DNA from: Phytohabitans maris
Lineage (GTDB): Bacteria; Actinomycetota; Actinomycetes; Mycobacteriales; Micromonosporaceae
Reading direction: 5' to 3'
Length of the DNA stretch: 64,000 bases
NCBI RefSeq assembly: GCF_031085175.1
Contig: NZ_JAVHUY010000009.1
Span: forward strand, 1-64,000
The position numbers were made by a program, and so were the translations under genes. The first letter of the stretch is position 1. Each line of letters begins with the position of its first letter. Shown in pieces: positions 19,201 to 28,336 of the stretch. Below the pieces are notes generated by a model, which worked only from the letters and a program-made list of their open reading frames with translations, had not been told where the DNA came from and ran no database searches.

Positions 19201-20942
19201 CTTCCGCGGAGACCGGATACGACGACCTCACCATCGCGCCCAAGGTCACCAAGCAGCTGGCCTGGGCGAAAGCCACCACGCAGACGCCGTACGGCCCGGT
19301 CACCAGCGACTGGAAACGAACCGGCCGCACGCTGACCCTCCGCGCGACCGTGCCAGTCGGCGCCCGGGCCACCGTTGAGCTGCCGGCGCGGAACGCATGG
19401 GCGGTCACCGAGCGCGGCGTCCCGGTCGCCGACGCGGACGGCGTCCGCAACGTGCGGCACAGCGGCGGGACCGTCCAAGTCGAGGTCGGCTCAGGCCACT
19501 ACACCTTCGTCGTCGACGAGCGGCGCGGGCTGGCCGGTGCCGCGATCGACCGAACCGACGAACTGACCACGCTCGTCCAAGAGCTCCGGGCAGCCGGGAA
19601 GCTGAACGCCGGCCAAGCTCGAAAGCTGCACGGCTATTCCGCGGCGGCACGCGCCCACACCCGCGCGTCGCTCGACGAACTGCTCCACAGCGACGTCCTC
19701 GGCGCCGCGCGCGACCTCGCCGCGGCACACCGCCAGATCGAGGCGTTCGACGCCGCCGCACGCCACCAGGCGCTCAGCCTGACCGACCGGGCCCGGCTGG
19801 CCGCCGCCGTCCTGGCGGTTCGGGACGCGCTCGGCGTGGCCGTCGCCGACCTCCTCACGCTCGACCTAACCGCCGCGCCGCCCGACGCCGTGCTCCGTCC
19901 CGGCGACACCGCGGCGGTGACGGTCAGGATGGCGAACGGCGGCGCCGGCCGCCTCAACAACGTGCGGGCCACCATCACCGGGCTGCCCGACGGCTGGACG
20001 GCCACCCCGGGCAGCGCGCGGCTCACCAACCAGCTGCGTCCCGGCCACTCCGCCGCGAAAGGCTTCTCCATCCACGTGCCGTACCGGCAGAAACCGGGCC
20101 CGGCCGCCGGCACCGCCGTCGCGGTGTACGTCTTCGACGACGCGACGCTCACACTGGCGAAACCGTTCGAGCTGACGGTCGACTCGCCAGCCGTCGTCGA
20201 CTCCGTGACCGCGGCGCCCGCGGAAACCCGGCCCGGACAGCCCGTCACAGTACGCGCGGTCATCCGGAACGTCGGACGTGCCGCCGTCGCCGGCCGGGTC
20301 GAGCTCGACCTGCCGCCGGGGTGGAGCGCGCCCGCACCGACGGCGACGACCATACCGCCCGGACAGACCCACACCGCGACCTTCACCGTCGCCGTGCCGC
20401 GCGACGCCCGCCAAGCGGTCGAAGACGTACCGCTGACCGCCCGCTTCGTCAGCGACGGCGAGACACTCGCGACCGGCGCCGGCACCGTCCGGGTGGCCAT
20501 CGCACCGAACGTGGACGACGCGATCGACCACGTCGACCTCGGCCTGGCCACGTCAGAACAGACGCACAACCTGACCGCGTCGCCCTCCTCAGGCGCCAGC
20601 ACCGAGGCCGGACTCACCCGCCGGTACGCCGGCCACCTGACGCCGTTCTCGCAGTTCGAGTTCGACATGGCGGTCACGCCCGGCCAGCCGTTCGTGGTCC
20701 GCGCCATCGAGACCTACGACAAGGCGCAGGTCAAGCGCTACAAAATCTACGTCGACGGCACCGAGGTGCTCTTGCGCACCTTCGACCACGCCGGCGGGAC
20801 CGGCACCGAGACCTACGAATTCGTGGTACCCGCCTCGCTCGCCGCGACCGACGACACCATCCGCATCCGCTTCGAGCACCAGGGCGACCCCGCCTACTAC
20901 GACCCGTCCATCGCCGACGTCTGGACCCGCCCGCTCAGCTAA
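16242..20942 (+). CDS. Secreted multidomain alpha-L-rhamnosidase (GH78)
   Basis: A 1566-residue exo-rhamnosidase that removes terminal L-rhamnose from plant pectin side chains, flavonoid glycosides or saponins. GTG 16242 follows GGGGAGG; residues 1-32 form a signal peptide. An Fn3-like domain (about 45-145), beta-sandwich rhamnosidase domains (about 210-600) and the (alpha/alpha)6 catalytic barrel (about 640-1010) follow. Catalytic landmarks are PTDTPMFEKNGWTGDAS (general-acid Glu near 679) and TMWEHW (Glu near 957). The C-terminus adds two NEW3/NPCBM-associated sandwiches (about 1220-1415) and a lectin-like tail ending DPSIADVWTRPLS. It is much longer than typical 900-1000 residue enzymes. 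Monocistronic, with a LacI-type operator upstream. Confidence 0.93.
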   Translation: MPASAWSGRSLPLVIIICLLASQIGVQSAGAHVPAVTAGPAVLLSHLQVERKTEPVGIDVERPRFSWVTESDRRGVEQASWRVRVATSPSRLNAGDLVWDSGTTASDRSVDVTYAGPDLAPATDYVWRVDTRTNVGSASATSRFRTGLYDERDWAGSAWIGNARTEDTDQLDLGAAAWIWTPEATTPVAPAEPRAFRTVRTSPAGKTARTAEILITGDDLYRLWVNGTLLGETQGAENEWQQSRLFRVDLAPERNVFAVRTDNGAGSPAGLVAKVRITYTDGSTTVFATGTDWKASKTVPAGFEAPSYDDSAWGNAVVQAPYGQGPWGSNVRPPRADVRPAPLLRKEFAVDGKLIDATLYYAAGGYAEVFLNGDRVTDGVLSPGFTDYDDTVQYAAVDVTDHLERGDNAIGMELGRGFYGMTGGNVWRWDSPPWHDDPVVRAVLHLEYADGSTQDVVTDDSWTVADGPTVFDDLYAGETYDAGKLQDGYDTVGFDDRAWAAASEVRGPKGVLVHQRQQPIRVTGSLPAVEITQPVSGVWVVKFPRVLAGWVEFTAQGPAGTTIRAQYGEKLLPNGRVNFSNNGGFQSGFQTDRFILAGTGAPESWQARFSYKGFQYIEVTGWPGGQPPPDAFTAKAVHTDAAETGSFESANATMNEVHRAVVNTMKNNIHGIPTDTPMFEKNGWTGDASVGAEMFMLNLDVHELFAKWMRDVHETRDENGAPLVIAPSSGDWGQWGVNPPWHSAYVMIPWWLYQYGGDDRVLTELYDGMKRYVELEFNRSSNGIVANPRLGDWVSPEASPAGGNAPEDVRVSGTAYLYAMLTAMERSARHLGRAADAAAFAGHAATVKATFNDTFLNRADGFYRGNGDRGYRQTHNVLALAFGLAPDEGTAKRVADSVVADIRAKGMHLNTGVLGTKYLLPVLTDAGYADVALQLAQQTTYPSWGYMVENGATTMWEHWALEARSRGHYFLGTVDDWYFHDVAGIQASAETGYDDLTIAPKVTKQLAWAKATTQTPYGPVTSDWKRTGRTLTLRATVPVGARATVELPARNAWAVTERGVPVADADGVRNVRHSGGTVQVEVGSGHYTFVVDERRGLAGAAIDRTDELTTLVQELRAAGKLNAGQARKLHGYSAAARAHTRASLDELLHSDVLGAARDLAAAHRQIEAFDAAARHQALSLTDRARLAAAVLAVRDALGVAVADLLTLDLTAAPPDAVLRPGDTAAVTVRMANGGAGRLNNVRATITGLPDGWTATPGSARLTNQLRPGHSAAKGFSIHVPYRQKPGPAAGTAVAVYVFDDATLTLAKPFELTVDSPAVVDSVTAAPAETRPGQPVTVRAVIRNVGRAAVAGRVELDLPPGWSAPAPTATTIPPGQTHTATFTVAVPRDARQAVEDVPLTARFVSDGETLATGAGTVRVAIAPNVDDAIDHVDLGLATSEQTHNLTASPSSGASTEAGLTRRYAGHLTPFSQFEFDMAVTPGQPFVVRAIETYDKAQVKRYKIYVDGTEVLLRTFDHAGGTGTETYEFVVPASLAATDDTIRIRFEHQGDPAYYDPSIADVWTRPLS

Positions 20943-21061
20943 CCCACCCCGAACCCCCACCGAGACCATGCGGGGCCTTGGATGCAGTCCCGGCCGGCAA
21001 TCTCGTGCAGGCGTCGGGCGCTGCGGAACTCGTCCGCCTCCTCCAGCCCGCGCGTACCTCC

Positions 21062-21600
21062 TCAAGGCCACCGCGGGGTCGGGCGGCCCGGGCGGTCGCG
21101 GTGGTCGTCGTTCCAGCGGCGGACCTGGTCGGCGACGTGTGCGGCGAGGTGGTCGCCGTCGGGTCCGTGGCCGATGATGCCGACCTCGTACCGGTTGGTG
21201 CCGTCACCGCCGGTGCTGGCGCGTAGGGTCAGGCACGCGTGGCTGGCCCGGTCGGTGGTGGCCATGGCACCCTGCGGGGTCGACCAGCCCGGCGTCGACG
21301 GCCGGCTGCTGGACGAGCATGCGGCTGATCGCGTCGGGCAGCACGCAGGCCAGGTAGAGGTCGAGCCATTCCAGCGATTCCTGGCCACCGAATCGCACCC
21401 CGGTCCATACCCGCCGTGCCGGCTGGTCGAGGACCCCGGCCAGGGCGTCCGGGTCGATGTGCTGGTCCTGGTGGGCGTGCAGGGTGACGCTCTGGTCGCC
21501 GGTGAGGCCGATCGTGCGGCGTGGGTCGCCGGCGATGCTGTCGCGCAGCGGCATGAAGCTGCACAGCTGGTGGCCGTGGGTGCCGCCGCCGTGGTGTCGA
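21062..21600 (-). pseudogene. Remnant of an FxLD-system-type methyltransferase (C-terminal part)
   Basis: The reverse strand reads GTHGHQLCSFMPLRDSIAGD, then VWTGVRFGGQESLEWLDLYL and LPDAISRMLVQQPAVDAGLV. The homology then shifts frame to MATTDRASHACLTLRA and RYEVGIIGHGPDGDHLAAHV. This ordered set matches the C-terminal domain of the methyltransferases associated with FxLD lanthipeptide clusters (recognised from memory, not searched). The SAM-binding N-terminal half is absent and a frameshift splits the rest near 21290, so the gene is dead. No precursor peptide or lanthionine synthetase is nearby. Confidence 0.6.
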
Positions 21601-21604
21601 CGGG

Positions 21605-21760
21605 CTGGATCGACACCACCGACCTCAACCCGTTCACCGGTGTGGACGATCGCTCCTTCCCGCAGACCCGCCGGGTCGCCGACCTGCGGAACGACTTCGC
21701 CGCCCGCGCCGACTGGGGCGGAGCCGCCCACGCCCCTCGCGTTCCTCCATCAGCCGGGCA
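21605..21760 (+). pseudogene. Short gene fragment, possibly nucleoside-hydrolase-like (DUF1593)
   Basis: The forward strand reads DTTDLNPFTGVDDRSFPQTR, then VADLRNDFAARADWGGAAHA, without start, ribosome site or continuation. The RNDFAARADW...HAPRV pattern resembles the DUF1593/nucleoside hydrolase-like family of secreted proteins, but the match is short. It abuts the methyltransferase remnant. Confidence 0.3.
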
Positions 21761-21888
21761 GCCAGGCCGGCCAAGGGGTCAACTCGTGTTGGTCGGCCCC
21801 ATCCGCTGTCTGTCTACAAGGGATGGTCGAGCCGCCCGACCGAGGCCGTCACCGTGAGCCGCACGAGGTCGGACCGGTTCGGGCGTGC

Positions 21889-22413
21889 TCAGACGGTCAG
21901 CACTCCGGTGGCGAGCGCCCCGCCGTCACAGGTCAGGTTGGCGCCGGTGACGTAGCCGGCGGCGGAGCTGAGCAGCCACAGAATGGCGGCGGCCGGCTCA
22001 GCGGCCGACGCGAGGCGCCCGACCGGCACCTCGCGTTCGATCTGTGTGCGCACCGCTTCGATCTGATCGCCTGTCACGTTGGCCCACATCAGCGGCGTCT
22101 CGGTCGCCCCCGGCGTGACGGCGTTGACCCGGATGCCGGCGCTCGCGTATTCCACGGCCAGTGCGCGCACGAACGAGCTGATGCCGCCCTTGGAGGAGGC
22201 GTACGCGGCTGCGGCGCCCCTTCTGGGTGCGACGAAGCTCCACGGTGAGGAGATGCAGACGATCGACCCGGGCCGTTTCGCTCGTCGGAAGGCCTTGATC
22301 GCCTCCCGGCACGCGAGGAAGGTGCCGGTCAGGTTGGTGGCGATGACGTTGTTCCACATCTCCAGTGTCAGCTCGTGTGTGGGCGTACCGGCCTCGATAC
22401 CGGCGCTGCACAC
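21889..22413 (-). pseudogene. 5'-truncated SDR-family oxidoreductase
   Basis: The frame encodes the middle and C-terminus of a short-chain dehydrogenase: the N-A-G equivalent is MCSAGIE, then NVIATNLTGTFLACREAIKA, the catalytic Ser in IVCISSPWSF, the YASSK pair (Tyr-x-x-x-Lys), IRVNAVTPGATETPL and the C-terminal ANLTCDGGAL. The N-terminal Rossmann TGxxxGIG segment, about 80 residues, is missing. Upstream sequence passes abruptly into an oppositely oriented MFS remnant near 22415. The product cannot bind NAD(P) normally and is most likely inactive. Confidence 0.75.
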
Positions 22414-22420
22414 TGCTCAA

Positions 22421-22990
22421 CTATCTGGTGGAGCCAGGCAGACTTCCCCGCGCGCTGGGCGTGGCGGCGACGCTGAACGAGATCACCTTCGCGTTGTCTC
22501 CCGTGCTCGCATCGTTGCTCGGCGCGGTCTCGCCGGTGTGGGCCATGGTGGTAATGACCTCGCTCGGTGTGGGACCGATGCTCCTGATGCCGAGCATTCC
22601 CGAGGCTCGCGGGCTGCACGTTGACGACTCGGTCGGTGCGCGACAGCGGATACCTCGCGCGGTGCTCCTCTGGTTGTTCTGCGCCACCGCGACCGGAGGA
22701 GCGGTCGCGGCCGTCGAGGTCGGATCGGAGGGCACATCGCTTCGACTCTCGCGGGCGCCGCCGTCGTCGGGTTCTTCCTGCCGATCCTGGCCACGTTCTA
22801 CTCACTGGCCCTCGACGAGCTCGCACCACCGCGGCGCCGAGCGGAGATCTTCGCACTACTGCGGACAGCGACCGCACTCGGCGTCATCACCGTCAGCGGG
22901 CTACTCGCCCTCCTCGGATCGCGGGCCACACTCATCGGCAGCTTCGCACTCCTACTGATCGCCATCTCACTCGCGACAGCGCACTCCCTA
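22421..22990 (+). pseudogene. MFS transporter remnant with internal deletion and frameshift
   Basis: The forward strand first reads LGVAATLNEITFALSPVLAS and VWAMVVMTSLGVGPMLLMPS, typical MFS helices, then after about 22735 continues in another frame as AGAAVVGFFLPILATFYSLA, LLRTATALGVITVSGLLALL and FALLLIAISLATAHSLLPFG. The N-terminal half and part of the central loop are gone. It cannot encode a complete transporter. Its 3' end overlaps the tail of the convergent HxlR gene. Confidence 0.65.
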
Positions 22991-23480
22991 CTGCCCTTCG
23001 GCGGCGACGGACCATCGCCTTCCAGTTCTCGGCGAACACCTGCCGGTCGCCGTACGCCTCATCCATCGCCCGAGTTACCGAAGGCTGACGGTCTTCAGGG
23101 GTTCGCGGCTGCCCCTCCCGCGGCGCGGTGGCGAGCACCGTGTGACCGTGCTCGTCGACCCACCGGATGAGGCCGTCGATCGGGTCGAGCAGGGTGCGGC
23201 CGAGCGCGGTGAGGCCGTACTCGACGCGTGGCGGAACCTCGGCGTGGACGACGCGGCTGACGAGGCCGTCGCGTTCGAGGTCGCGCAGAGTCTTGGCGAG
23301 CATCCGGCGGGAGATGCCGTCGATGTTTCGCAGGATCGTCGTGAACCGCTGCTCTCCTTCGACCAGCGCTGCGATGACCACGAGAGACCACTTGTCGCCG
23401 ATCATCGTGCGCAGACCCCGCAACACCGACGAGAGACGCTCGTCCGCACATGTGGCGGAGACATTCGTACCAGAGTCCAT
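22932..23480 (-). CDS. HxlR-family transcriptional regulator
   Basis: A winged-helix regulator of the HxlR class (182 codons as read). Seen: RGLRTMIGDKWSLVVIAALV, then FTTILRNIDGISRRMLAKTL as the recognition region and LERDGLVSRVVHAEVPPRVE as the wing. These redox- or aldehyde-sensing regulators are 110-150 residues; here an additional C-terminal stretch (MDEAYGDRQVFAENWKAM, then an Arg-rich tail) runs over the MFS remnant on the other strand, so the last 20-30 residues are probably not native. It is divergent from the NADPH-FMN reductase gene and likely controls it. The start at 23480 (MDSGTNVSA) is the only good one. Confidence 0.78.
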   Translation of the reverse strand: MDSGTNVSATCADERLSSVLRGLRTMIGDKWSLVVIAALVEGEQRFTTILRNIDGISRRMLAKTLRDLERDGLVSRVVHAEVPPRVEYGLTALGRTLLDPIDGLIRWVDEHGHTVLATAPREGQPRTPEDRQPSVTRAMDEAYGDRQVFAENWKAMVRRRRRAVGSALSRVRWRSVGVRSCR

Positions 23481-23526
23481 CGGCCTTTTTGCGCCCTCTC
23501 CCAATAGGAAACTCGACGTGCGTACC

Positions 23527-23540
23527 GCACTAAATAGTGC
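23527..23540. promoter_or_regulatory. Palindrome between the HxlR gene and the FMN reductase gene
   Basis: GCACTA-AA-TAGTGC is a perfect 14-bp inverted repeat in the divergent promoter region. HxlR proteins bind sites of this kind. A similar GGCAC-N6-GTGCC repeat precedes the second HxlR gene at 63270-63285. Confidence 0.5.
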
Positions 23541-23632
23541 CCCTTGCCAGCTGGGAATCAACCGCCGCACCGGAGTGCTCACGCCGACGTGACGGTCGTC
23601 GTCACGATAGATCCGCCTAAGGAGAGTTGGAA

Positions 23633-24190
23633 ATGACAAGGATCGCCATCGTCGTCGGGAGCGTACGGCCGGGTCGCTACAGCCGGGCCGTCGCGGATTG
23701 GGTACTCGCCGCGGCGAAGGACCGGGACGACGCCGAGTTCGAGCTGGTCGACCTCGCCGACCACCCGCTTCCGCACCTCGACGAGCCGGTGCCGGCGTCG
23801 GCCGGCAGCTACGCCAACGCGCACACGAAGGCGTGGGCCGAGGTGATCGGTGGGTTCGACGGGTTCGTTTTCGTGACACCCGAGTACAACCACTCGACCA
23901 GCGGCGTACTGAAAAACGCCATCGACTACCTCTTCGCCGAGTGGAACAACAAAGCGGCTGGCTTCGTGAGCTACGGCGTCTCGGGTGGCGTACGCGCCGT
24001 CGAGCACCTGCGGCTCGTCGCCGCCGAGGTGAAGTTGGCGACGGTCCGGGCACAAGTGGGGCTGCTGTTCCACAACGACTTCGAGAACTTCGTGACCCTG
24101 ACCCCGCAGCCGCACCAGGTCGCCGCGTTGACGGCGACCCTCGACGACGTCGTCGCCTGGTCGAGTGCGCTCGCCCCGCTACGCGCCTGA
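23633..24190 (+). CDS. NADPH-dependent FMN reductase (SsuE/azoreductase-like)
   Basis: A 185-residue flavodoxin-like reductase. Seen: IAIVVGSVRPGRYSRAVADW with the FMN-phosphate loop GSVRPGR, VTPEYNHSTSGVLKNAIDYL as the isoalloxazine loop, and FVSYGVSGGVRAVEHLR. It would reduce FMN with NADPH and could feed FMNH2 to the neighbouring LLM monooxygenases, the SsuE role (inference from context). ATG 23633 follows AAGGAGAG at good spacing; a TTG two codons earlier is less likely. It stands alone between a divergent HxlR regulator and a strong bidirectional terminator. Confidence 0.9.
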   Translation: MTRIAIVVGSVRPGRYSRAVADWVLAAAKDRDDAEFELVDLADHPLPHLDEPVPASAGSYANAHTKAWAEVIGGFDGFVFVTPEYNHSTSGVLKNAIDYLFAEWNNKAAGFVSYGVSGGVRAVEHLRLVAAEVKLATVRAQVGLLFHNDFENFVTLTPQPHQVAALTATLDDVVAWSSALAPLRA

Positions 24191-24195
24191 CCGGA

Positions 24196-24229
24196 AGGTG
24201 CGAGCGGGCTCACCGGCCCGCTCGCACCT
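24196..24229. terminator. Bidirectional terminator hairpin
   Basis: AGGTGCGAGCGGG (24196-24208) pairs perfectly with CCCGCTCGCACCT (24217-24229) around an 8-base loop. It separates the convergent ends of the FMN reductase and LLM monooxygenase genes. Confidence 0.85.
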
Positions 24230-25555
24230 CTATGGTGCGGCGGGTGTCGGCGCGAACCGGTTCGCCGGCCGTGGCAGGCCGTAGTGGTCGCGCAGCGTGC
24301 TGCCGGTGTAGGCGGTACGGAACAGGCCGCGCCGCTGGAGGATCGGCACCACGTGGTCGACGAACTCCTCCAGGCCGGACGGGAGCAGCGGCGGCATGAC
24401 GTTGAACCCGTCGGCCGCGCCGGAGGTGTACCACTCCTCCATGGTGTCCGCGATCCCCGCCGGTGTACCGGTGACCGTGCGGTGCCCGCGGCCGCCGCCG
24501 AGCCGGCCCAGCAGCTGCCGGACGGTGAGGCCCTCGCGCCGGGCCAGGTCGGTGACGAGCGCGAACCGGCTCTGCGCGCCCTGTACCTCGGTGACGTCGA
24601 CACCGCCGTCCGGCAGCGGTTTGTCGAGGTCGGCCTCGGTCACCTCGATGCCGGTCAGGCTGGCCAGCTGGCGCAGGCCGTACTCGGCGACCTGGAGGCG
24701 TTCGAGCTCGTGTGCGCGTTCGGCCGCTTCGGCCTCGGTGCGGCCGAGCACGGGGACGATGCCGGGCAGGATCTTGACCAGGTCGGGGTCACGCCCGGCC
24801 GCGGCCACGCGTGCCTTGAGGTCGGCGTAGAAGGCCTGGCCCTCGGCGAGGGTCTGCTGGGCGGTAAAGACCGCCTCGGCGTAGCGGGCCGCGAACTCCC
24901 GACCGTCCGATGAGGACCCCGCCTGAACGAGCAGTGGATGTCCCTGCGGCGTACGCGGCACGTTCAGCGGCCCGCGGACGCGAAAGAACCGTCCGATGTG
25001 GTCGATGGTGTGGATCCGGTCGCCGTCGGCGTAGCGCCCGGATTCCTTGTCGCCGAGGAGGAAGTCGTCCTCCCAGGAGTCCCACAGTCGCAGGCACACC
25101 TCGACGAACTCGGCCGCCCGCTCGTACCGGTGGCGATGCGCCGGCACATCGTCGAGGCCGAAGTTCTGCGCCGCTTCCCTACCGGCCGTGGTGACGATGT
25201 TCCAGCCGGCGCGGCCGCCGCTGATGTGGTCGATGGTCGCGAACCGCCGGGCCAGGTTGTACGGCTCTTCGTAGGTGGTCGAGGCGGTCGCGATCAGTCC
25301 GATGTGCTCGGTGGCGCCGGCGAGGGCGGCGAGCAGGGTGGTCGGCTCGAGCCGCCCGACCGGCCGGTGGCGGACGTCGCCCTGGAGCGAGGGCCCGTCG
25401 GCGAAGAAGACCGAGTCGAACCTGCCCCGCTCGGCCACCCGCGCCAGGTGCCGGTAGTGCGCGACGTCCCACGCGGCGGTCAGGCCGCTCTCCGGAAACC
25501 GCCAGGCCGACTCGTGGTGGCCGACGGTCATCAGGAACGCGTTGAGGTGCAGCAC
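24230..25555 (-). CDS. LLM flavin monooxygenase, NtaA/SnaA/DszA family
   Basis: A 441-residue FMNH2-dependent two-component monooxygenase of the nitrilotriacetate/pristinamycin/DszA branch. Seen: FFADGPSLQGDV near residue 45, ATASTTYEEPYNLARRFATI near 100, GGRAGWNIVTTAGREAAQNF near 125, LWDSWEDDFLLGDKESGRY, GPLNVPRTPQGHPLLVQAGS and the end TAYTGSTLRDHYGLPRPANR. This family attacks C-S or C-N bonds in organosulfur compounds or chelators; the substrate is unknown. GTG 25555 follows GGGGAGG. It is the last gene of an ABC-transporter operon for a sulfonate-like nutrient, so desulfonation of the imported compound is the likely job. Confidence 0.93.
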   Translation of the reverse strand: MLHLNAFLMTVGHHESAWRFPESGLTAAWDVAHYRHLARVAERGRFDSVFFADGPSLQGDVRHRPVGRLEPTTLLAALAGATEHIGLIATASTTYEEPYNLARRFATIDHISGGRAGWNIVTTAGREAAQNFGLDDVPAHRHRYERAAEFVEVCLRLWDSWEDDFLLGDKESGRYADGDRIHTIDHIGRFFRVRGPLNVPRTPQGHPLLVQAGSSSDGREFAARYAEAVFTAQQTLAEGQAFYADLKARVAAAGRDPDLVKILPGIVPVLGRTEAEAAERAHELERLQVAEYGLRQLASLTGIEVTEADLDKPLPDGGVDVTEVQGAQSRFALVTDLARREGLTVRQLLGRLGGGRGHRTVTGTPAGIADTMEEWYTSGAADGFNVMPPLLPSGLEEFVDHVVPILQRRGLFRTAYTGSTLRDHYGLPRPANRFAPTPAAP

Positions 25556-25557
25556 GG

Positions 25558-26276
<719 letters not shown>

Positions 26277-26301
<25 letters not shown>

Positions 26302-27116
26302 GACAGCGCCCTCCTCTGTACGAGCCGGACCGCGCCGTCGGAGAGCAGGCCGAGGATGCCGTACAGCACGAGGCCGACGATGATGACGTCGGTCTGCCCG
26401 TACTCCCGGGCGAGGTCCATCATGTACCCGATGCCGCTGGTCGAGTTGATCTGCTCCACCACGACGAGAGCCAGCCACGCGGCGACGACCGCGAAACGCA
26501 TGCCGAGCAGGAAGCCGGGCAGGGCGCCGGGCAGCACGATCCGGCGCAGGAAGACGCTCGGGCGCAGCCGCAGCGACTCGCCCAGCTCGACGTACCGGCT
26601 GTCGATGCCGCGCAGCCCGTTGTGGGTGTGGATGTAGACCGGGACGAGCACGCCGAGCGTGATGGTCGTGACCTTCATCTGTTCGCCGATGCCCAGCCAC
26701 AGGATGAGCAACGGCACCAGCGCCAGGGCCGGGATCCCCCGCTTGATCTGCACCGGACCGTCGACGACCGCCTCCCCCCAGCGGCTCAGCCCCGAGACGA
26801 CGGCCAGTACGACGCCGATCACCGTGCCGATCACCAGTCCCAGGGCGGCCCGGCGCGCCGAGACCGCCAGGTTGTCCTGCAGCCGGCCGTCCGCGATCAG
26901 GTCGCCCGCCGTCGTCACGACGGTCCACGGCGCCGACAGGGTACGCGAGTCGATCCATCCGGTCGCCGAACCCACCGTCCACAGTGCCAGGAGCAGCAGC
27001 GGCCCGATGGCGGCGCCGAAGGGTATCGGGCGGCCCGGCCCGAGCCGGCGTCGCCGACGCGCCGGCTCGGGCATACCCGGGCGGGTTTCCGGCTTTGCCG
27101 GTGTGAGGACGCTCAT
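26277..27116 (-). CDS. Sulfonate/nitrate-type ABC transporter permease
   Basis: A 279-residue SsuC/TauC-like permease with about six transmembrane helices. After a basic N-terminus (EPARRRRRLGPGRP) come IPFGAAIGPLLLLALWTVG and the EAA-loop region with YVELGESLRLRPSVFLRRIVLPGALPG, which contacts the ATPase. ATG 27116 overlaps the stop of the binding-protein gene by 4 bases, so the three transporter genes are coupled. Confidence 0.93.
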
Positions 27117-28159
27117 GGGTTGCCTCCCGCGCCGAGCGCGTCGGCGGCGACCGTCTCGAACCGGCGGTCGTAGAGATCCTCGGCCCTGAGTGGCTTGTTG
27201 CCGGTCTCCTTGGCGAGCAGGTCGATCGTCTCTTGATGCCGGGCGATCGCCTCGGTCCAGCTGCTGGGGATGTCGGCCACACCGGTGTTCTCGACGATCC
27301 ATCGGCCGTCCTCGGTGCTGAGGCCCTGGTCTTTGACGTAGTACCGTTCGATCCACTCGTCCGGGTGCGCCTCGCGCCACCGCCACGCTTTGGCCCACAC
27401 CTCGACGTACTCCCGGATCGCCGCCGCCTTCGCCGGATCGGCCAGCACGCTGATCGGGGCGTAGAGGTGGCCGGGGTCGTCGCGCAGGCCGTGCGGGATC
27501 GTCTTCGCGCCGTCCTTGCCGTACTTGGCCTCGTAGCGCTTGATCTGCACCCCGCCGATCGGTGCCACCTCGACCTGACGGCTGGCCAGCGCCGTACCGT
27601 AGACGTCGTTCGTGCTCGGCAGCTCGACGAGCTCGACGTCCTTCTTGCTCAGTCCGGCCTGGTGCAGCACCCGGAGCACGAGCGCGCCCTGCGCCTGGCC
27701 CGGACTGTACGCGATCTTCTTGCCCCGCAGGTCCGCGAGCGTGGCGACCGCGACGCCAGGCGCGATGCCGAGCCGGTAGATGGCATGGTTGAGCGGGTCC
27801 TGGCGAAACCTCGACGCGACGATCTTCGTGGGGATGCCGGTCCAGTGCGAGTGGATCGGCGGGATGTCGGCGACCGAGCCGAGGTCGAGCGCGTCGGCCC
27901 GGAACGCCTCCAGCGTCTGCGGGCCGCCGCTGATGTTGGCCCACTTGACCTCGAACGTCAACGAGTCCGCCAGGCCGGAGAACTCGATCGCCTTCTGATG
28001 CTCCTTGTCGCCGACGGCGAGCGTGGTGCCCTGGGGCACCGTGTCCGGCAGCGGCGCGCTGGCCAGCTCGGCGTCCGGCTCGTCGTCGGCCGCGCAGGCG
28101 GTCAGTCCCAGCGCGACCGCGCCTACGGCGGCGGACAGCAGGGTACGGCGTGTTGCCAT
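27113..28159 (-). CDS. Sulfonate/nitrate-type ABC transporter binding lipoprotein
   Basis: A 348-residue SsuA-like receptor. The signal is MATRRTLLSAAVGAVALGL with lipobox LTAC. Family features: GSVADIPPIHSHWTGIPTKI, LRGKKIAYSPGQAQGALVLR, ELPSTNDVYGTALASRQVE. ATG 28159 has AGGAGCG upstream and was chosen; a longer reading from ATG 28222 (MDRVRRRAAS) would begin almost at the predicted -10 and is less likely. A promoter TTGACT-N17-TAGGGT (minus strand, 28253-28225) spans the conserved 17-bp inverted repeat, so the operon is probably controlled together with the rest of the island. The ligand is most likely an alkyl or aryl sulfonate. Confidence 0.93.
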   Translation of the reverse strand: MATRRTLLSAAVGAVALGLTACAADDEPDAELASAPLPDTVPQGTTLAVGDKEHQKAIEFSGLADSLTFEVKWANISGGPQTLEAFRADALDLGSVADIPPIHSHWTGIPTKIVASRFRQDPLNHAIYRLGIAPGVAVATLADLRGKKIAYSPGQAQGALVLRVLHQAGLSKKDVELVELPSTNDVYGTALASRQVEVAPIGGVQIKRYEAKYGKDGAKTIPHGLRDDPGHLYAPISVLADPAKAAAIREYVEVWAKAWRWREAHPDEWIERYYVKDQGLSTEDGRWIVENTGVADIPSSWTEAIARHQETIDLLAKETGNKPLRAEDLYDRRFETVAADALGAGGNP

Positions 28160-28226
28160 GGGACGCTCCTGGGGTCTCGTGCGGCTCGTGCTACTGGCCG
28201 CGCGGCGGCGCACGCGATCCATAAAC

Positions 28227-28243
28227 CCTATGGGTTAGATAGG
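28227..28243. promoter_or_regulatory. Island operator 1: CCTAT-N7-ATAGG
   Basis: CCTAT GGGTTAG ATAGG lies exactly within the spacer and -10 of the minus-strand promoter of the SsuABC-like operon (-35 TTGACT at 28253-28248, -10 TAGGGT at 28230-28225). It is one of six related 17-bp sites in the island. A repressor bound here would block RNA polymerase. Confidence 0.7.
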
Positions 28244-28301
28244 AAATAGTCAACGCTTCGCGGGCACGAGGTTCGATACCACACACGCTCCGGAAGGTTC
28301 G

Positions 28302-28330
28302 TTGACAGCCACAGCGAGGGATGCTGCACT
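28302..28330 (+). promoter_or_regulatory. Promoter of orphan leader peptide 1
   Basis: TTGACA (28302-28307) and a poorer TGCACT (28325-28330) are 17 bp apart, and the leader ATG begins 7 bases after the -10. This predicts a leaderless transcript. Confidence 0.5.
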
Positions 28331-28336
28331 GGCTCC

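Noticed and set aside
21204-21731. 175-codon minus-strand frame as one intact gene
   Set aside because: Only its central part matches the methyltransferase family; the N-terminal part conflicts with a better plus-strand reading and the C-terminal homology continues in another frame.
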